A stretch of 64,000 nt of DNA, from assembly GCF_029689925.1 (NCBI RefSeq), contig NZ_CP121445.1, positions 6,630,501 to 6,694,500 on the forward strand. Reading direction: 5' to 3'. The position numbers were made by a program, and so were the translations under genes. A model generated the notes under the pieces. The model was given only the letters and a program-made list of their open reading frames with translations, searched no databases and was not told the DNA's origin. Shown piece by piece: positions 51,434 through 60,005 of the stretch. This DNA is from Anaerocolumna sp. AGMB13025 (GTDB taxonomy: Bacteria; Bacillota; Clostridia; Lachnospirales; Lachnospiraceae). Within the stretch, counting starts at the first letter, position 1, and the number at the start of each line of letters is the position of its first letter.

Positions 51434-53864
51434 TCTCTATTTCCTCCCATAGGAAGTCTTCCTTTTTTATGAATAAGAAGTCTTCCGAGCTTAAATCTCC
51501 TGCCGCAAGCATATCTGACAGTAATCCTTTATTTCTTTCATCGGCAGAAGTCTTTGCTTTCCTGGCTAGGTTCATAACAGCCTCCAGCTGGTTTTCCTCC
51601 CTTAGGGCATTCATGATTTTTTCTACTTCATTATGAAAAGCCGCCTTAACATCCCCGGTAATTTCATAATCGTTATTCTGTATATAAGTGTAAGCAAATC
51701 CAAGCAGATCACTAATATTATATTCCGGAAGATTTATCGTACTGTTAAAAATATCCCTTAATTCTATGTTCCTTTGAAACAGCTTTTGAATTTCCTCTGC
51801 CTTGTCTTCTAAAATAACAAATATATTACCGTGTAAATCCTGTATCAGTGACATTAACTGCTCTGCTGCACTAAGTTCTAACTGCCCTGCATCTTCAATG
51901 ATTAGAGAACAGTTAACCAGTTTATCCTTTTTTGATTCCAGGGAAATACTGTTTAATTTTAACGCTGCTATTTTAGCTACTCGATTCGTGTTAATGCGGT
52001 TTAAACCGTATAGAGCTTTGGAAATCTTCTTAGCTAACGTGGTTCTTCCAGATTTTCTTTCACCGGTAATAATCATATGATTGACATTAGTATAATCCGA
52101 TACTATCGTTTCTAAGCATGCTTCTATCTGTTTTCTGACTAAGTCCATTCGGATAAAATAGCCAAAATCTTTCTTAAAATTCATATTGGCCTCTGAAAAG
52201 ATAGCGTCAAACCTGCCCTCCATATATGGTTTTTCAACATACGTTTCCCTATGTACATTTACATCTTCCTGCCTGGCTGTAGTTTCATATTGAGTAAAAT
52301 CTTTGCCAATCTCCGGCTTGTATTCCTCCTCGGAAGGTTGGTTACTATCTTTACCGTCTTTCGCATTATTTTCAGCATACGCTTTTGCATTACTTTTTGT
52401 TTTGTTTTTTGCAGTATCTTCTGCTACGTACTCTATTCTGCTTTCAGCAGCATCTTCTGTTATGTATTCTGGTCTGTTCTCTGTGGCATCTTCTGCCATG
52501 TATTCTGTTTTGTTCTGTCCGGCATCTTCTGCTATGTATTCTGGTCTGTTCCCTGCGGCATCTTCTGCCATGTATTCTGGTCTGTTCTCTGTGGAATCTT
52601 CTGCCATGTATTCTGTTTTGTTCTGTCCGGCATCTTCTGCTATGTATTCTGGTCTGCTTTCAGCGGCATCTTCTGCCATGTATTCTATTTTGTTCTGTCC
52701 GGCATCTTCTGCTACGTATACTGATCTGTTCTCTTCGGCATCTTCAGCCATGTATTCTGGTCTGTTCTCTGTAGCATCTTCTGCCATGTATTCTGTTTTG
52801 TTCTCTCCGGCATCTTCTGCTTCTTCCTCATTTTCAGTATGATACCTATTCCAGGAAGCCTTATCGTCTTCATTTATTGCGTCATTTGTATCTTGATATT
52901 CCTGCTGGTCTCCGGTTTCAATTTCTTTTTCTAACTTTCTGGCGACTTTCTTAAAGAATTCCTTAAGCTCAATATTCTCTGTATGGGGCAGTTCTTCCTT
53001 CCTGCTATCCATATCCTCGTATTCTTTCCATATCCGCATCAATCCAGGTGAATTCGAGGATTCCCCTGCTGCCGTCTCAGAACCTGAGAAAGATGTCTCG
53101 TCTGAAATATAATCGGTAGTACGTTCTAACTGTCTATCTACACCTGATAATCTACTGTCTTCTTCTGTATCTCCTTCTGCCAGGAACTGGTCTATCTTGC
53201 TTCGCATGGCACTGTAATCTTTGGTTTTATCAAGACCCAGCTTCATTTCAGCTTCTTTTTTTTCTTTTGCCTTTAGCATATGGATTGGGTTAATATCCCC
53301 CACATAATATCCTTTTAATAGCTTTGCTTTTTCTACATAAATGCCTTCACCAAACCATAAAATTATATCACTGCATTCTCTGACACATTTATCCTTCATA
53401 CCGGCTTTATGATATACTTTGGCCAGTTCGTAAGCCCATTTTTCGTAATATTCATACTCTTTCAGCTTCTCTAATGAATCAATTAAAATATCATAGGGTT
53501 CCCCCAATAATTTATCAATACTATACCGGAAGATAAAACGGCTGGAATCCTGAGGCGCAATTTTAATATACCGGTCTAAGTACTCCTCCGCCTCATTTGT
53601 GCTGCCCCGTTTTATGGATAAATCCACCAACTGGTATAAGATTCTTCTGGTTTTGGTTTTGTTATATATTTTAGTGAGAACTGCCATCGCTTCGTCATAC
53701 CGTTCGTTTTGCATATAAACCTCGGCAATAATGCTTAAATCGGTAAGCGCTTTGATTTTGCCAACATCCATGGTATCCAGTATTTTGATTGCCTTTAGAT
53801 ACTGGTTGTTATCAGTCAGCTTTCTCATTTCTTCAATTTTAACAATATTCTCATAACGTTCCAT
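51426..53864 (-). CDS. TPR / repeat-tract / AAA-type ATPase protein of unknown function
   Basis: 812 residues. Residues about 1-230 are helical TPR-like repeats. Residues about 347-485 are a run of roughly eleven 12-residue units of the type TENRPEYMAEDA. Residues about 560-780 form an AAA-type P-loop module: MIITGERKSGRTTLAKKIS (Walker A, near residue 600), LIIEDAGQL (Walker B) and a small helical lid. The GxxxxGRT P-loop is like that of SpoVK/CbxX relatives. No membrane segment. The start at 53864 has CAGGGC upstream and a GCGTGT(N4)ACACGC hairpin just before it. Coupled to ppaC. I do not know the function; the repeat tract may be a variable linker. Confidence 0.8.
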   Translation of the reverse strand: MERYENIVKIEEMRKLTDNNQYLKAIKILDTMDVGKIKALTDLSIIAEVYMQNERYDEAMAVLTKIYNKTKTRRILYQLVDLSIKRGSTNEAEEYLDRYIKIAPQDSSRFIFRYSIDKLLGEPYDILIDSLEKLKEYEYYEKWAYELAKVYHKAGMKDKCVRECSDIILWFGEGIYVEKAKLLKGYYVGDINPIHMLKAKEKKEAEMKLGLDKTKDYSAMRSKIDQFLAEGDTEEDSRLSGVDRQLERTTDYISDETSFSGSETAAGESSNSPGLMRIWKEYEDMDSRKEELPHTENIELKEFFKKVARKLEKEIETGDQQEYQDTNDAINEDDKASWNRYHTENEEEAEDAGENKTEYMAEDATENRPEYMAEDAEENRSVYVAEDAGQNKIEYMAEDAAESRPEYIAEDAGQNKTEYMAEDSTENRPEYMAEDAAGNRPEYIAEDAGQNKTEYMAEDATENRPEYITEDAAESRIEYVAEDTAKNKTKSNAKAYAENNAKDGKDSNQPSEEEYKPEIGKDFTQYETTARQEDVNVHRETYVEKPYMEGRFDAIFSEANMNFKKDFGYFIRMDLVRKQIEACLETIVSDYTNVNHMIITGERKSGRTTLAKKISKALYGLNRINTNRVAKIAALKLNSISLESKKDKLVNCSLIIEDAGQLELSAAEQLMSLIQDLHGNIFVILEDKAEEIQKLFQRNIELRDIFNSTINLPEYNISDLLGFAYTYIQNNDYEITGDVKAAFHNEVEKIMNALREENQLEAVMNLARKAKTSADERNKGLLSDMLAAGDLSSEDFLFIKKEDFLWEEIENG
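52410..52825 (-). repeat. In-frame 36-bp tandem repeats within the TPR/AAA gene
   Basis: About eleven 36-bp units encoding x(E/Q)(N/S)(R/K)xEY(M/I/V)AEDx. The reading frame is maintained throughout. Two unit subtypes (TENRPEYMAEDA-like and GQNKTEYMAEDA-like) recur, indicating duplication of larger blocks. Confidence 0.9.
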
Positions 53865-53939
53865 GCCCTGTTCAACACCCTTCTGCGTGTCCTGACACGC
53901 AATTTTATCAAGACTATTTTTTATAGCTGTCTTGTATGT

Positions 53940-54683
53940 TTAATTTTCTTTTCTTTGCAGGTAAAGGTTTGTTCCCATTAATTCATAATATAAGGTTTCC
54001 AGTGTCTTACCGGAATCCTTTAGTAACTTATCTTTACTGCCCCATACAATCTCCCTGCCCTCATGCAGCATACAGAATGAATCGCAAAGCCGCTCCACTT
54101 CCTCCATATAATGACCGCAATAGAGAATGGTGGTCCCCATATGATTTAACCGTTTGATGGCTTCTAATATCTGGTTTCTTGCTATCATATCAATTCCCAC
54201 GGTAGGCTCGTCCAAAACGAGAAAGTCCGGTCGGTGCAAAAGTGCAGCACCTATATTAAGGCGCCGTTTCATACCTCCGGAATAAGAAGCTGTCTTTTGA
54301 CTTAACGTATCCTTCGTAAAACCTATTATATCACAGATTTCGTCAATTCTCTCATCCAATTTATTTTTCGGAACGTGGTAAGCATTACCCCAAAACACCA
54401 GATTATCTCTTCCTGAAAGAGAAAGATACAGGGCAATATCCTGGGGAACATATCCAAGATGTTCCCTGATAAGTTTCGGATTACTTATAATACTTTGCCC
54501 CTGGAATAAAATATCTCCGCCATCTGGTTTTAACATGGTAGTAATCATGGATATAGTGGTTGATTTGCCGGCACCGTTTGCTCCGATCAACCCAAATATT
54601 TCACCTTTTTGTATCCCAAAGCTGACACCATCCACTGCTTTTTTCTTTTTATAATATTTTTTAACATCCTGCAAATAAAGCAT
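53940..54683 (-). CDS. ABC-2-type transporter ATPase subunit, orphan
   Basis: 247 residues. Walker A GLIGANGAGKSTTI, Q-loop YVPQDIALY, signature ASYSGGMKRRLNIGAAL, Walker B FLVLDEPTVGID and H-loop YCGHYMEEVE are all intact, of the DRA/NodI drug-export class. The partner permease is normally adjacent, but none lies on either side. The chosen ATG at 54683 has GAGG six bases upstream; an upstream GTG at 54695 contains that site. It probably works with a permease encoded elsewhere. Confidence 0.88.
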   Translation of the reverse strand: MLYLQDVKKYYKKKKAVDGVSFGIQKGEIFGLIGANGAGKSTTISMITTMLKPDGGDILFQGQSIISNPKLIREHLGYVPQDIALYLSLSGRDNLVFWGNAYHVPKNKLDERIDEICDIIGFTKDTLSQKTASYSGGMKRRLNIGAALLHRPDFLVLDEPTVGIDMIARNQILEAIKRLNHMGTTILYCGHYMEEVERLCDSFCMLHEGREIVWGSKDKLLKDSGKTLETLYYELMGTNLYLQRKEN

Positions 54684-54809
54684 ATGATTCCTCACTCGAT
54701 TCGTAACTATTCTATCTTATCTTATCATCCAAAGTGCATTAAAACAAGTAAAAACCTGAAAAAATGTGGCTTAGCGCATTCTAGTAATCTGCTAAGAACT
54801 TCAAAAAGG

Positions 54810-54836
54810 GCCTGCCATAATATTGTTATGGCAGGC
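54810..54836 (-). terminator. Intrinsic terminator of the small-ORF unit
   Basis: GCCTGCCATAA(N5)TTATGGCAGGC followed on the minus strand by CCTTTTTG. Confidence 0.75.
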
Positions 54837-55076
54837 TCTTACCTGTTAATTTATTAATTTTCTTATTATGTTACATATCAGAAGTTCTTATTATATCTTT
54901 GTCCCGCTTAAGCTAAAATGAAATAACAGGTTTTACAAATTCATCATTCCTACATGCACCAATCGTTGTTAGTATATAACTTCTGTTTCATTCTCGAATG
55001 TTCGTATATCTTCATATGTTCATATGTCTTTTATATGTTCATATATCTTTTATACGTTCATATCACTTAGATATGT

Positions 55077-55166
55077 TCATCTATATTGAAGGCCTTTCCA
55101 GCAGGACAACCTTTTGTGCATGTAATGGATAGATATATCTTTAGAATCTTCTTCTAAAGAGCCCAT
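55077..55166 (-). CDS. Predicted 29-residue peptide with strong expression signals
   Basis: Reads MGSLEEDSKDISIHYM, then HKRLSCWKGLQYR, acidic at the start and basic at the end, with one Cys and one Trp. AAAGGAGGAG lies five to six bases before the ATG, and a perfect TTGACA-17-TATAAT promoter lies about 85 bases upstream. The leader holds an inverted repeat CCAAATGAAT (55228-55237) / ATTCATTTGG (55193-55202). After the stop, the sequence to 54837 contains degenerate 19-bp repeats (55008-55080) and a possible 21-codon ORF without a ribosome site. I do not recognise the peptide; a toxin, a signal peptide precursor or a regulatory leader are all conceivable. Confidence 0.55.
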   Translation of the reverse strand: MGSLEEDSKDISIHYMHKRLSCWKGLQYR

Positions 55167-55248
55167 TGGAATCTCCTCCTTTCTCTTTAACACCAAATGA
55201 ATGATCTAATTGTCTGTTAATTAAATTATTCATTTGGTTTATGATGTC

Positions 55249-55277
55249 ATTATACATAATTAGTCGGTATTTGTCAA
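55249..55277 (-). promoter_or_regulatory. Consensus sigma-A promoter of the small-ORF unit
   Basis: Minus strand TTGACA, exactly 17 bases, TATAAT: the best promoter match in the window. The 10-bp inverted repeat just downstream may be an operator or an mRNA hairpin. Confidence 0.85.
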
Positions 55278-55505
55278 CACCTTTTTATCTTTTTTACTTA
55301 TATTTGTTTTATTTGTATTCATTGCTCTTATTGTCTGATAATTTATCCGAAATGTTAAGCCCATGAACCTATATAAGTTCACAGGCTTATATATAGAAAA
55401 ACTATCTGAATAGATTAGGTATGTATTATTAAATTATCGGCAGCAGATACCAGGTTATCTTGCGCTTAACCCATATCAACCCTGGTTTAGCCCGTTAGAA
55501 GCGTT

Positions 55506-57848
55506 CTATAAATCTCGATAGAATATGAAGGTTTCCATTAATTCCTCTGTAAGTTCTCCGCCTTCTTTTTCGATTGCACGGTATCTGAGCTCCAGTTCCT
55601 TTATCTTCTTTAAGGTATTTCTTGTGAATCGTTCCATGGCATCCGCAAATAACGGCTGTCCTTTTATTCGGTCCCTTATGGGCTTACTAAACGGACAATA
55701 GGTGGCAAGTATTTCCCTGGCTACTCTATTTAATCGTAAGGCACCGGTAGCTTCCCCTTTTATCCAGGCTTCATAGTCAATCACAAAGATTTCCCTGTAA
55801 TTTCCTTTGCCTTTTTGGATCTGCAGCTTTACCTTTTCTTTTACTTCTTCCGAAAGCTCTCTGTTCTTACGGTAAAACTGGATATAATCCGCATACTCTG
55901 AGGTAAGAGATTTATATTTAATATTATTCCAGGCACTGCCTTGGATGCTCCGGCAAAGTTCCCAACGAAATCTTCCCAGCACTTTAACTAATATATCTTT
56001 AACCGATAGCTCCGTAAAGATGGGCAGTACAAATCTTCCTTCATTTGTCTTTCTCTTTCCAGTGATTTCCTGCCACATAACACCGTTATAGCCAAGCGTG
56101 GGCATAAGGAGAATATCCGGAAATACCTGCATAAGTACGTATTCCTTGGCAATGCCTTTCTCCGTGTTAACATACATCGCTTCCCTGTGAAAGACCGAAT
56201 AATCAATTTCAAGGAGCTCTTTCATGGCATCATTGACCACAGTTGAGGTCACAATAAGTTTCTGTATTCCTTTAACCATATTATCACCCCAGATAAATGG
56301 CACGAAAGTACTGATCTGACCGCTGACAACCCGGTGGTTATAACGGAACATATTCGTTATTTCATAAAGAACCTTTTCTTTTTGGTTTTCTAAAAGTTCC
56401 TTCTCCTGAACTTCTGTGATTTCGCCTTTTTTCTTTCTGTCCCGGAGCATGTCCGTATAGTCCAAATCAAATTCATTTTTGGAAGGCTGCTTTTCTCCTT
56501 TGTATATGGCGGTAAGCCATTCTTTAATGTTGTATACCTTACAAGGACCTGTCCCTTCCGGTATCTGGCTGTCCAGATAATAAAGTTCTTTTAGCTGTTC
56601 TTTGGTTAGCAGCCTTTCATCTAAGAATCCATATTTCAGAAATAACTCTACTACAGCAGGAGCTGCTTTGTCCTCTAGGGATTTAAAAAATACAGCTTCA
56701 TATAACTCATAATAATTCTGCATAATCTTTCTGCGCAGTACCCGGCTGTTGTCATCGGTTGAGAATTTATCCTTTAGATTGATAAAGGTAAGAACCAGTT
56801 CATTAAATTCTTCTACTTTCGACACATCACGGTTTCCATACTGTTCAATCTGTTTTAAGGAATCCGTAAAATCATCGGTCATCTGCTGCATTTCACTCTG
56901 AGAATACTGGAAATTGTTTTCTACCTGTTCTTTGCGGCCGCTGTTTTTTGATAACAGCATATAATATATTTCCTCCATCCGCGTCCGGTCCACATTAACA
57001 GTACTTCCTATTTTATCTTCAAAAAGCTTCTCAATGGTATTAATCTGGTCTATAATTTCATCAATTATCAGTAATAAATCATTATTATAACCGCCGCTTT
57101 CTTCAACGGAAATAGCTAGTGCGGCAAATCCTTTAAAGAGACAGATATCCGTGTTGTTCATTAACAGGCCGAATAAGTTAGATAGGTAGTCCGCCAGTTC
57201 CATACACTCTATCGTCAACTGGGCAATAATGCCAGCTGTCTCCTCTACCAGGTACAAGATGATTCCATCCCCTGTGGAGCAGAAAGATTTCCAGATATCG
57301 AGAGATATTTTGGCACATTCCTTGTAATATTCCAGTTTCCTTTCATCGATTATGGAATCACTGCTGTAATGCTCCATCTCTTGTACGGCGGGAATGGGCG
57401 TAGTGGTATATCCATATCGTTTACCAGTTTCCGTATATCGGTTATAATTCTGGTAAATAAAATTATAAAGCTGCTCGGATGTGGCGGTAAGGGCACTGTA
57501 GACCTTATCCAGTTCGCCTATCTGCCTGGTTAAAGACGCAGCCATAAGACCTTTATAGTCTTTATTGGAGGCAAATATTTCAGACAGCTCTTCTTTTTGC
57601 TGTATTGGAAAACAATAGAATGTTACATCATCATAGGCAATATAAGAATTCAAATACCGCCCCATATATAACAGATCACTGACACCTAAGAAATTACCCG
57701 AACCTAAAATAACCTTTGAGCCCTTATTAACAGCCTGAACTCTTCCTTTTAAAATAATACATACACTGCTTACCTGCTCGTTTGCTTCATATATAACTGT
57801 TCCCTTATCCGCTTGATTCACAGCATAATTGTTGATCTTCATTGCCAT
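55506..57848 (-). CDS. Cyclic-nucleotide-binding-domain protein of unknown function
   Basis: 780 residues. Residues about 12-100 form a cNMP-binding (Crp-like) fold with GTVIYEANEQVSSVCIILKG and SGNFLGVSDLL, but without a helix-turn-helix. The remaining ~650 residues are helical and charged, without membrane segments, kinase, GGDEF or nuclease motifs I recognise; one later block reads MLMPTLGYNGVMWQEITGKRK in part (TLGYNGVMWQEITGKRK). GAGGTGA precedes the ATG. It stands alone, with a TATAAT about 45 bases upstream. A regulatory or scaffolding role responsive to a nucleotide is an inference. Confidence 0.8.
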   Translation of the reverse strand: MAMKINNYAVNQADKGTVIYEANEQVSSVCIILKGRVQAVNKGSKVILGSGNFLGVSDLLYMGRYLNSYIAYDDVTFYCFPIQQKEELSEIFASNKDYKGLMAASLTRQIGELDKVYSALTATSEQLYNFIYQNYNRYTETGKRYGYTTTPIPAVQEMEHYSSDSIIDERKLEYYKECAKISLDIWKSFCSTGDGIILYLVEETAGIIAQLTIECMELADYLSNLFGLLMNNTDICLFKGFAALAISVEESGGYNNDLLLIIDEIIDQINTIEKLFEDKIGSTVNVDRTRMEEIYYMLLSKNSGRKEQVENNFQYSQSEMQQMTDDFTDSLKQIEQYGNRDVSKVEEFNELVLTFINLKDKFSTDDNSRVLRRKIMQNYYELYEAVFFKSLEDKAAPAVVELFLKYGFLDERLLTKEQLKELYYLDSQIPEGTGPCKVYNIKEWLTAIYKGEKQPSKNEFDLDYTDMLRDRKKKGEITEVQEKELLENQKEKVLYEITNMFRYNHRVVSGQISTFVPFIWGDNMVKGIQKLIVTSTVVNDAMKELLEIDYSVFHREAMYVNTEKGIAKEYVLMQVFPDILLMPTLGYNGVMWQEITGKRKTNEGRFVLPIFTELSVKDILVKVLGRFRWELCRSIQGSAWNNIKYKSLTSEYADYIQFYRKNRELSEEVKEKVKLQIQKGKGNYREIFVIDYEAWIKGEATGALRLNRVAREILATYCPFSKPIRDRIKGQPLFADAMERFTRNTLKKIKELELRYRAIEKEGGELTEELMETFIFYRDL

Positions 57849-57952
57849 AGCTCACCTCGATTTATGATACATTTTAACACATAGTTATATTATAATCTAA
57901 AAATCGACATTCTGAAAGACAAATTTATAAAAATACACTCTTGTTTAATAGT

Positions 57953-58078
57953 AAAAAAGCACCAATAAAAAATTATTATTGGTGCATTCATGTTATCTTT
58001 CATATTTGAGGGGGCCGGGCCACCGTTACCGATGGCTATGAGCAAAGGCCTATCCCCATTGATAGTATCCGACCCCAA
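57953..58078 (-). ncRNA. Unassigned structured small RNA
   Basis: On the minus strand an outer stem GGGGTCGG (58069-58076) / CCGGCCCC (58011-58018) encloses a hairpin CTATC...GATAG and a GCCATCG(GTAA)CGGTGGC hairpin (58019-58036). About 25 bases later the terminator GCACCAATAA...TTATTGGTGC with six T (57953-57985) ends it. It sits between the SRP RNA terminator and the promoter region of the CNBD gene, and its GC content contrasts with the AT-rich surroundings. I cannot match it to a riboswitch class. The open frame across it is not a convincing gene. Confidence 0.6.
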
Positions 58079-58174
58079 TATATTGTATATAGAAAACTAC
58101 CCCCTTTGGCAGCTCCTACCATAGGAAATAATTTTTTATGCAATAGAAATGTAATTTGCTACAGCATAAAAAAA

Positions 58175-58199
58175 ATGCCGTTCACAATTGTGACGACAT
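58175..58199 (-). terminator. Intrinsic terminator of the SRP RNA
   Basis: ATGTCGTCACAATTGTGAAC pairs on itself to CGGCAT, followed by eight T on the minus strand. Confidence 0.85.
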
Positions 58200-58225
58200 C
58201 GTTGCCTTATCTATTTATATTAAAT

Positions 58226-58490
58226 TCCGTGCGTCTTGCTTCGAATGCTCTTCATAGGCGTTACCCCTACAGTTAACTCGGCCCAGGCTACCTCACGGCA
58301 CACAAGAGCTTTCGCTTAGTGCTGCTTCATTCCTGACCTGACACGGTTCACGAATTCCTGTTGCGTAAGACCCAGACGTCAACATCACTTATAGGGGGCA
58401 GCCCTACAAAAAAGCACCCTAGGCAAGGCATCACCCCTGCTGTAGCGGGTTGCAGGTACAGGGCACCGCTATCTCCCCGGCTGCACGGAA
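58226..58490 (-). ncRNA. ffs: Signal recognition particle RNA, large (Alu-containing) type
   Basis: Minus strand, about 265 nt. 5' CCGTGC pairs with 3' GCACGG. The universal helix-8 core GTCAGGTCAGGAATGAAGCA is at about 58320-58340, and conserved Alu-side elements GCCGTGAGGTAGCCTGGGCC and CTGTAGGGGTAACGCCTA flank it. The large form is typical of Bacilli and Clostridia, where it guides membrane-protein targeting with Ffh. Ends were set from the closing stem and may be off by a few bases. In many Firmicutes the SRP RNA gene lies next to tadA and dnaX; here tadA is 4 kb away. Confidence 0.93.
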
Positions 58491-58589
58491 ACTTTATGAC
58501 TGAATAAGAATCGGAATTATACTTCCGATTTGTAATAACTTCCTGCGTTAAAATTTAGAATAGCACAGGTCAGGAAACCTGTGTGAATC

Positions 58590-58618
58590 AGTATACTTCA
58601 TTTCCTGGTAAAAGTCAA
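58590..58618 (-). promoter_or_regulatory. Sigma-A promoter of the SRP RNA precursor
   Basis: Minus strand TTGACT, 17-base spacer, TATACT, about 100 bases before the mature 5' end. The interval carries two hairpins, CACAGGT(N6)ACCTGTG and AATCGGAA(N6)TTCCGATT, probably removed by processing. Confidence 0.7.
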
Positions 58619-58835
58619 GCACTATGATAGAGGGCAATCATGGTAAACGCTCCTCTTTTTATGAGGAAAAATTACAATTGATGCGACATAAATCCCCATA
58701 ATATCTTTAATTTCGTCAAAATAAACGAATCTATGCATTGTTTTAATTTTAACACAATGATATAATAATATTATTAAATTTTTATAAATAAATATGCTTA
58801 TGAATAACAATTAACGGAAACGGAGTTTACCAAGA

Positions 58836-59495
58836 ATGAATATACTCATAGCAGATGACCAGAAACTTCTAAGGGAAAGTTTTAAATATATAATCGAGAA
58901 CAACAGTGATATTAAAGTCATAGGCTGTGTCGTTAACGGAAAAGAAGCCTATGATTTTTGCTGTAAAAATACTCCTGACCTGATCTTAATGGATATTACC
59001 ATGCCGGTCTGTAACGGAACTGAGGCAACAAAGCTGATAAAGCAGAACTACCCCCTTATAAAAGTCCTAATCCTTACTGCCTCCAGTAACGGGGATGATG
59101 TAGCAGAAGCCATCAGTAATGGAGCCGACGGTTATATTGTTAAGGATATCAGCACGGATGAACTAATATTATCGATTAAGAGTACTGCGGCAGGTCTTGG
59201 CATAATCCATAAGAATGTAATGAATTCCATACCTGTTTCAACGAAGAATTTCAGAAAAGGAAAGTCCGGTGAAAAAGAGGTACTTATTAATGGTATCTCT
59301 GTTGCTTTATCGGAAAAAGAACTTAAAATCATATCCTTAATTGTTGATGGCTATGATAACAAGCAAATCGGTTCCGTATTATTTATGGCAGAAGGAACCG
59401 TTAAAAATAAAATTACCGATATCATATCCAAGCTTCAGTTAAAGGACAGGACACAGCTGGCTGTATTTGCCTTAAAAAACAAACTGATGGATTAA
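58836..59495 (+). CDS. LuxR/NarL-family response regulator
   Basis: 219 residues. Receiver with ILIADDQ, phospho-acceptor in DLILMDITMPVCNGTEA, and IVKDIS lysine; C-terminal LuxR-type helix-turn-helix (LSEKELKIISLIVDGYDNKQIG ... EGTVKNKITDIISKL, each shorter when read as separate helices). The helix-turn-helix starts SEKEL rather than TxRE and is preceded by an extra strand. ACGGAG lies ten bases before the ATG. It is convergent with the Hpt and hybrid-kinase genes and is the likely output of that relay. Confidence 0.93.
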   Translation: MNILIADDQKLLRESFKYIIENNSDIKVIGCVVNGKEAYDFCCKNTPDLILMDITMPVCNGTEATKLIKQNYPLIKVLILTASSNGDDVAEAISNGADGYIVKDISTDELILSIKSTAAGLGIIHKNVMNSIPVSTKNFRKGKSGEKEVLINGISVALSEKELKIISLIVDGYDNKQIGSVLFMAEGTVKNKITDIISKLQLKDRTQLAVFALKNKLMD

Positions 59496-59513
59496 TTAAG
59501 AATGAAAGATGGA

Positions 59514-59858
59514 TTAGGAATCAAAATACATAGTAATGATATCAATAACCCGGTCAATTGCTCTATTAAGCTTATCGATATCCCCAAGGAAATTGTCGAA
59601 TTCCTTATTTTTTAATTCTGCTTCCAGCTTGCCTGCAATTTTAAGAATAACGGGTGTCCGGTAACTGCTGGCTATGCCTTTGATTTTATGTATGACATTA
59701 ATAAGCTCTTCCATATTATTACCGGATAAATACTCTTCAATTTCCTCTTTCTCCTGTTTTATTTCATCTACGAAGATGAGGTAGAGTTCCTTCAAGGTAT
59801 TATAATCCAAACCGGCTTCTTTTTGAAATGTAAAGATATCTACAATAATCTGTTCCAT
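59514..59858 (-). CDS. Histidine phosphotransfer (Hpt) protein
   Basis: 114 residues from the ATG at 59858, which has GGGGGAG five bases upstream; the longer frame to 59945 has no site. A four-helix bundle with the phospho-acceptor histidine in LINVIHKIKGIASSYRTP, matching the HxxKG motif of Hpt domains. It lies directly after the hybrid kinase on the same strand and would pass phosphate from the kinase receiver to a response regulator, probably the convergent LuxR-type one. Confidence 0.9.
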   Translation of the reverse strand: MEQIIVDIFTFQKEAGLDYNTLKELYLIFVDEIKQEKEEIEEYLSGNNMEELINVIHKIKGIASSYRTPVILKIAGKLEAELKNKEFDNFLGDIDKLNRAIDRVIDIITMYFDS

Positions 59859-60005
59859 TACTTCTCCCCCTTTAAGAATAATTATAATGCAGATAATCCT
59901 TTCTATTCCAGTACTAAAAGTCATTTTATATCGTGCAAAAGGCATTAATACATCGTTTTAGTATGATTTGAATAAGGGACTGCCAAAATAATGGAACATT
60001 GTGTG

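Noticed and set aside
52410..52825. CRISPR-like regular repeats of 36 bp
   Set aside because: Units are contiguous without spacers and lie within a coding frame; no cas genes.
52251..52842. Three long plus-strand frames rich in Cys/Phe/Ser opposite the repeat tract
   Set aside because: They exist because the 36-bp repeat keeps several frames open; the minus strand frame is part of a larger protein with domains on both sides.
57890..58078. 62-codon minus-strand frame beginning MGSDTING
   Set aside because: It runs through the structured RNA and its terminator, with no Shine-Dalgarno.
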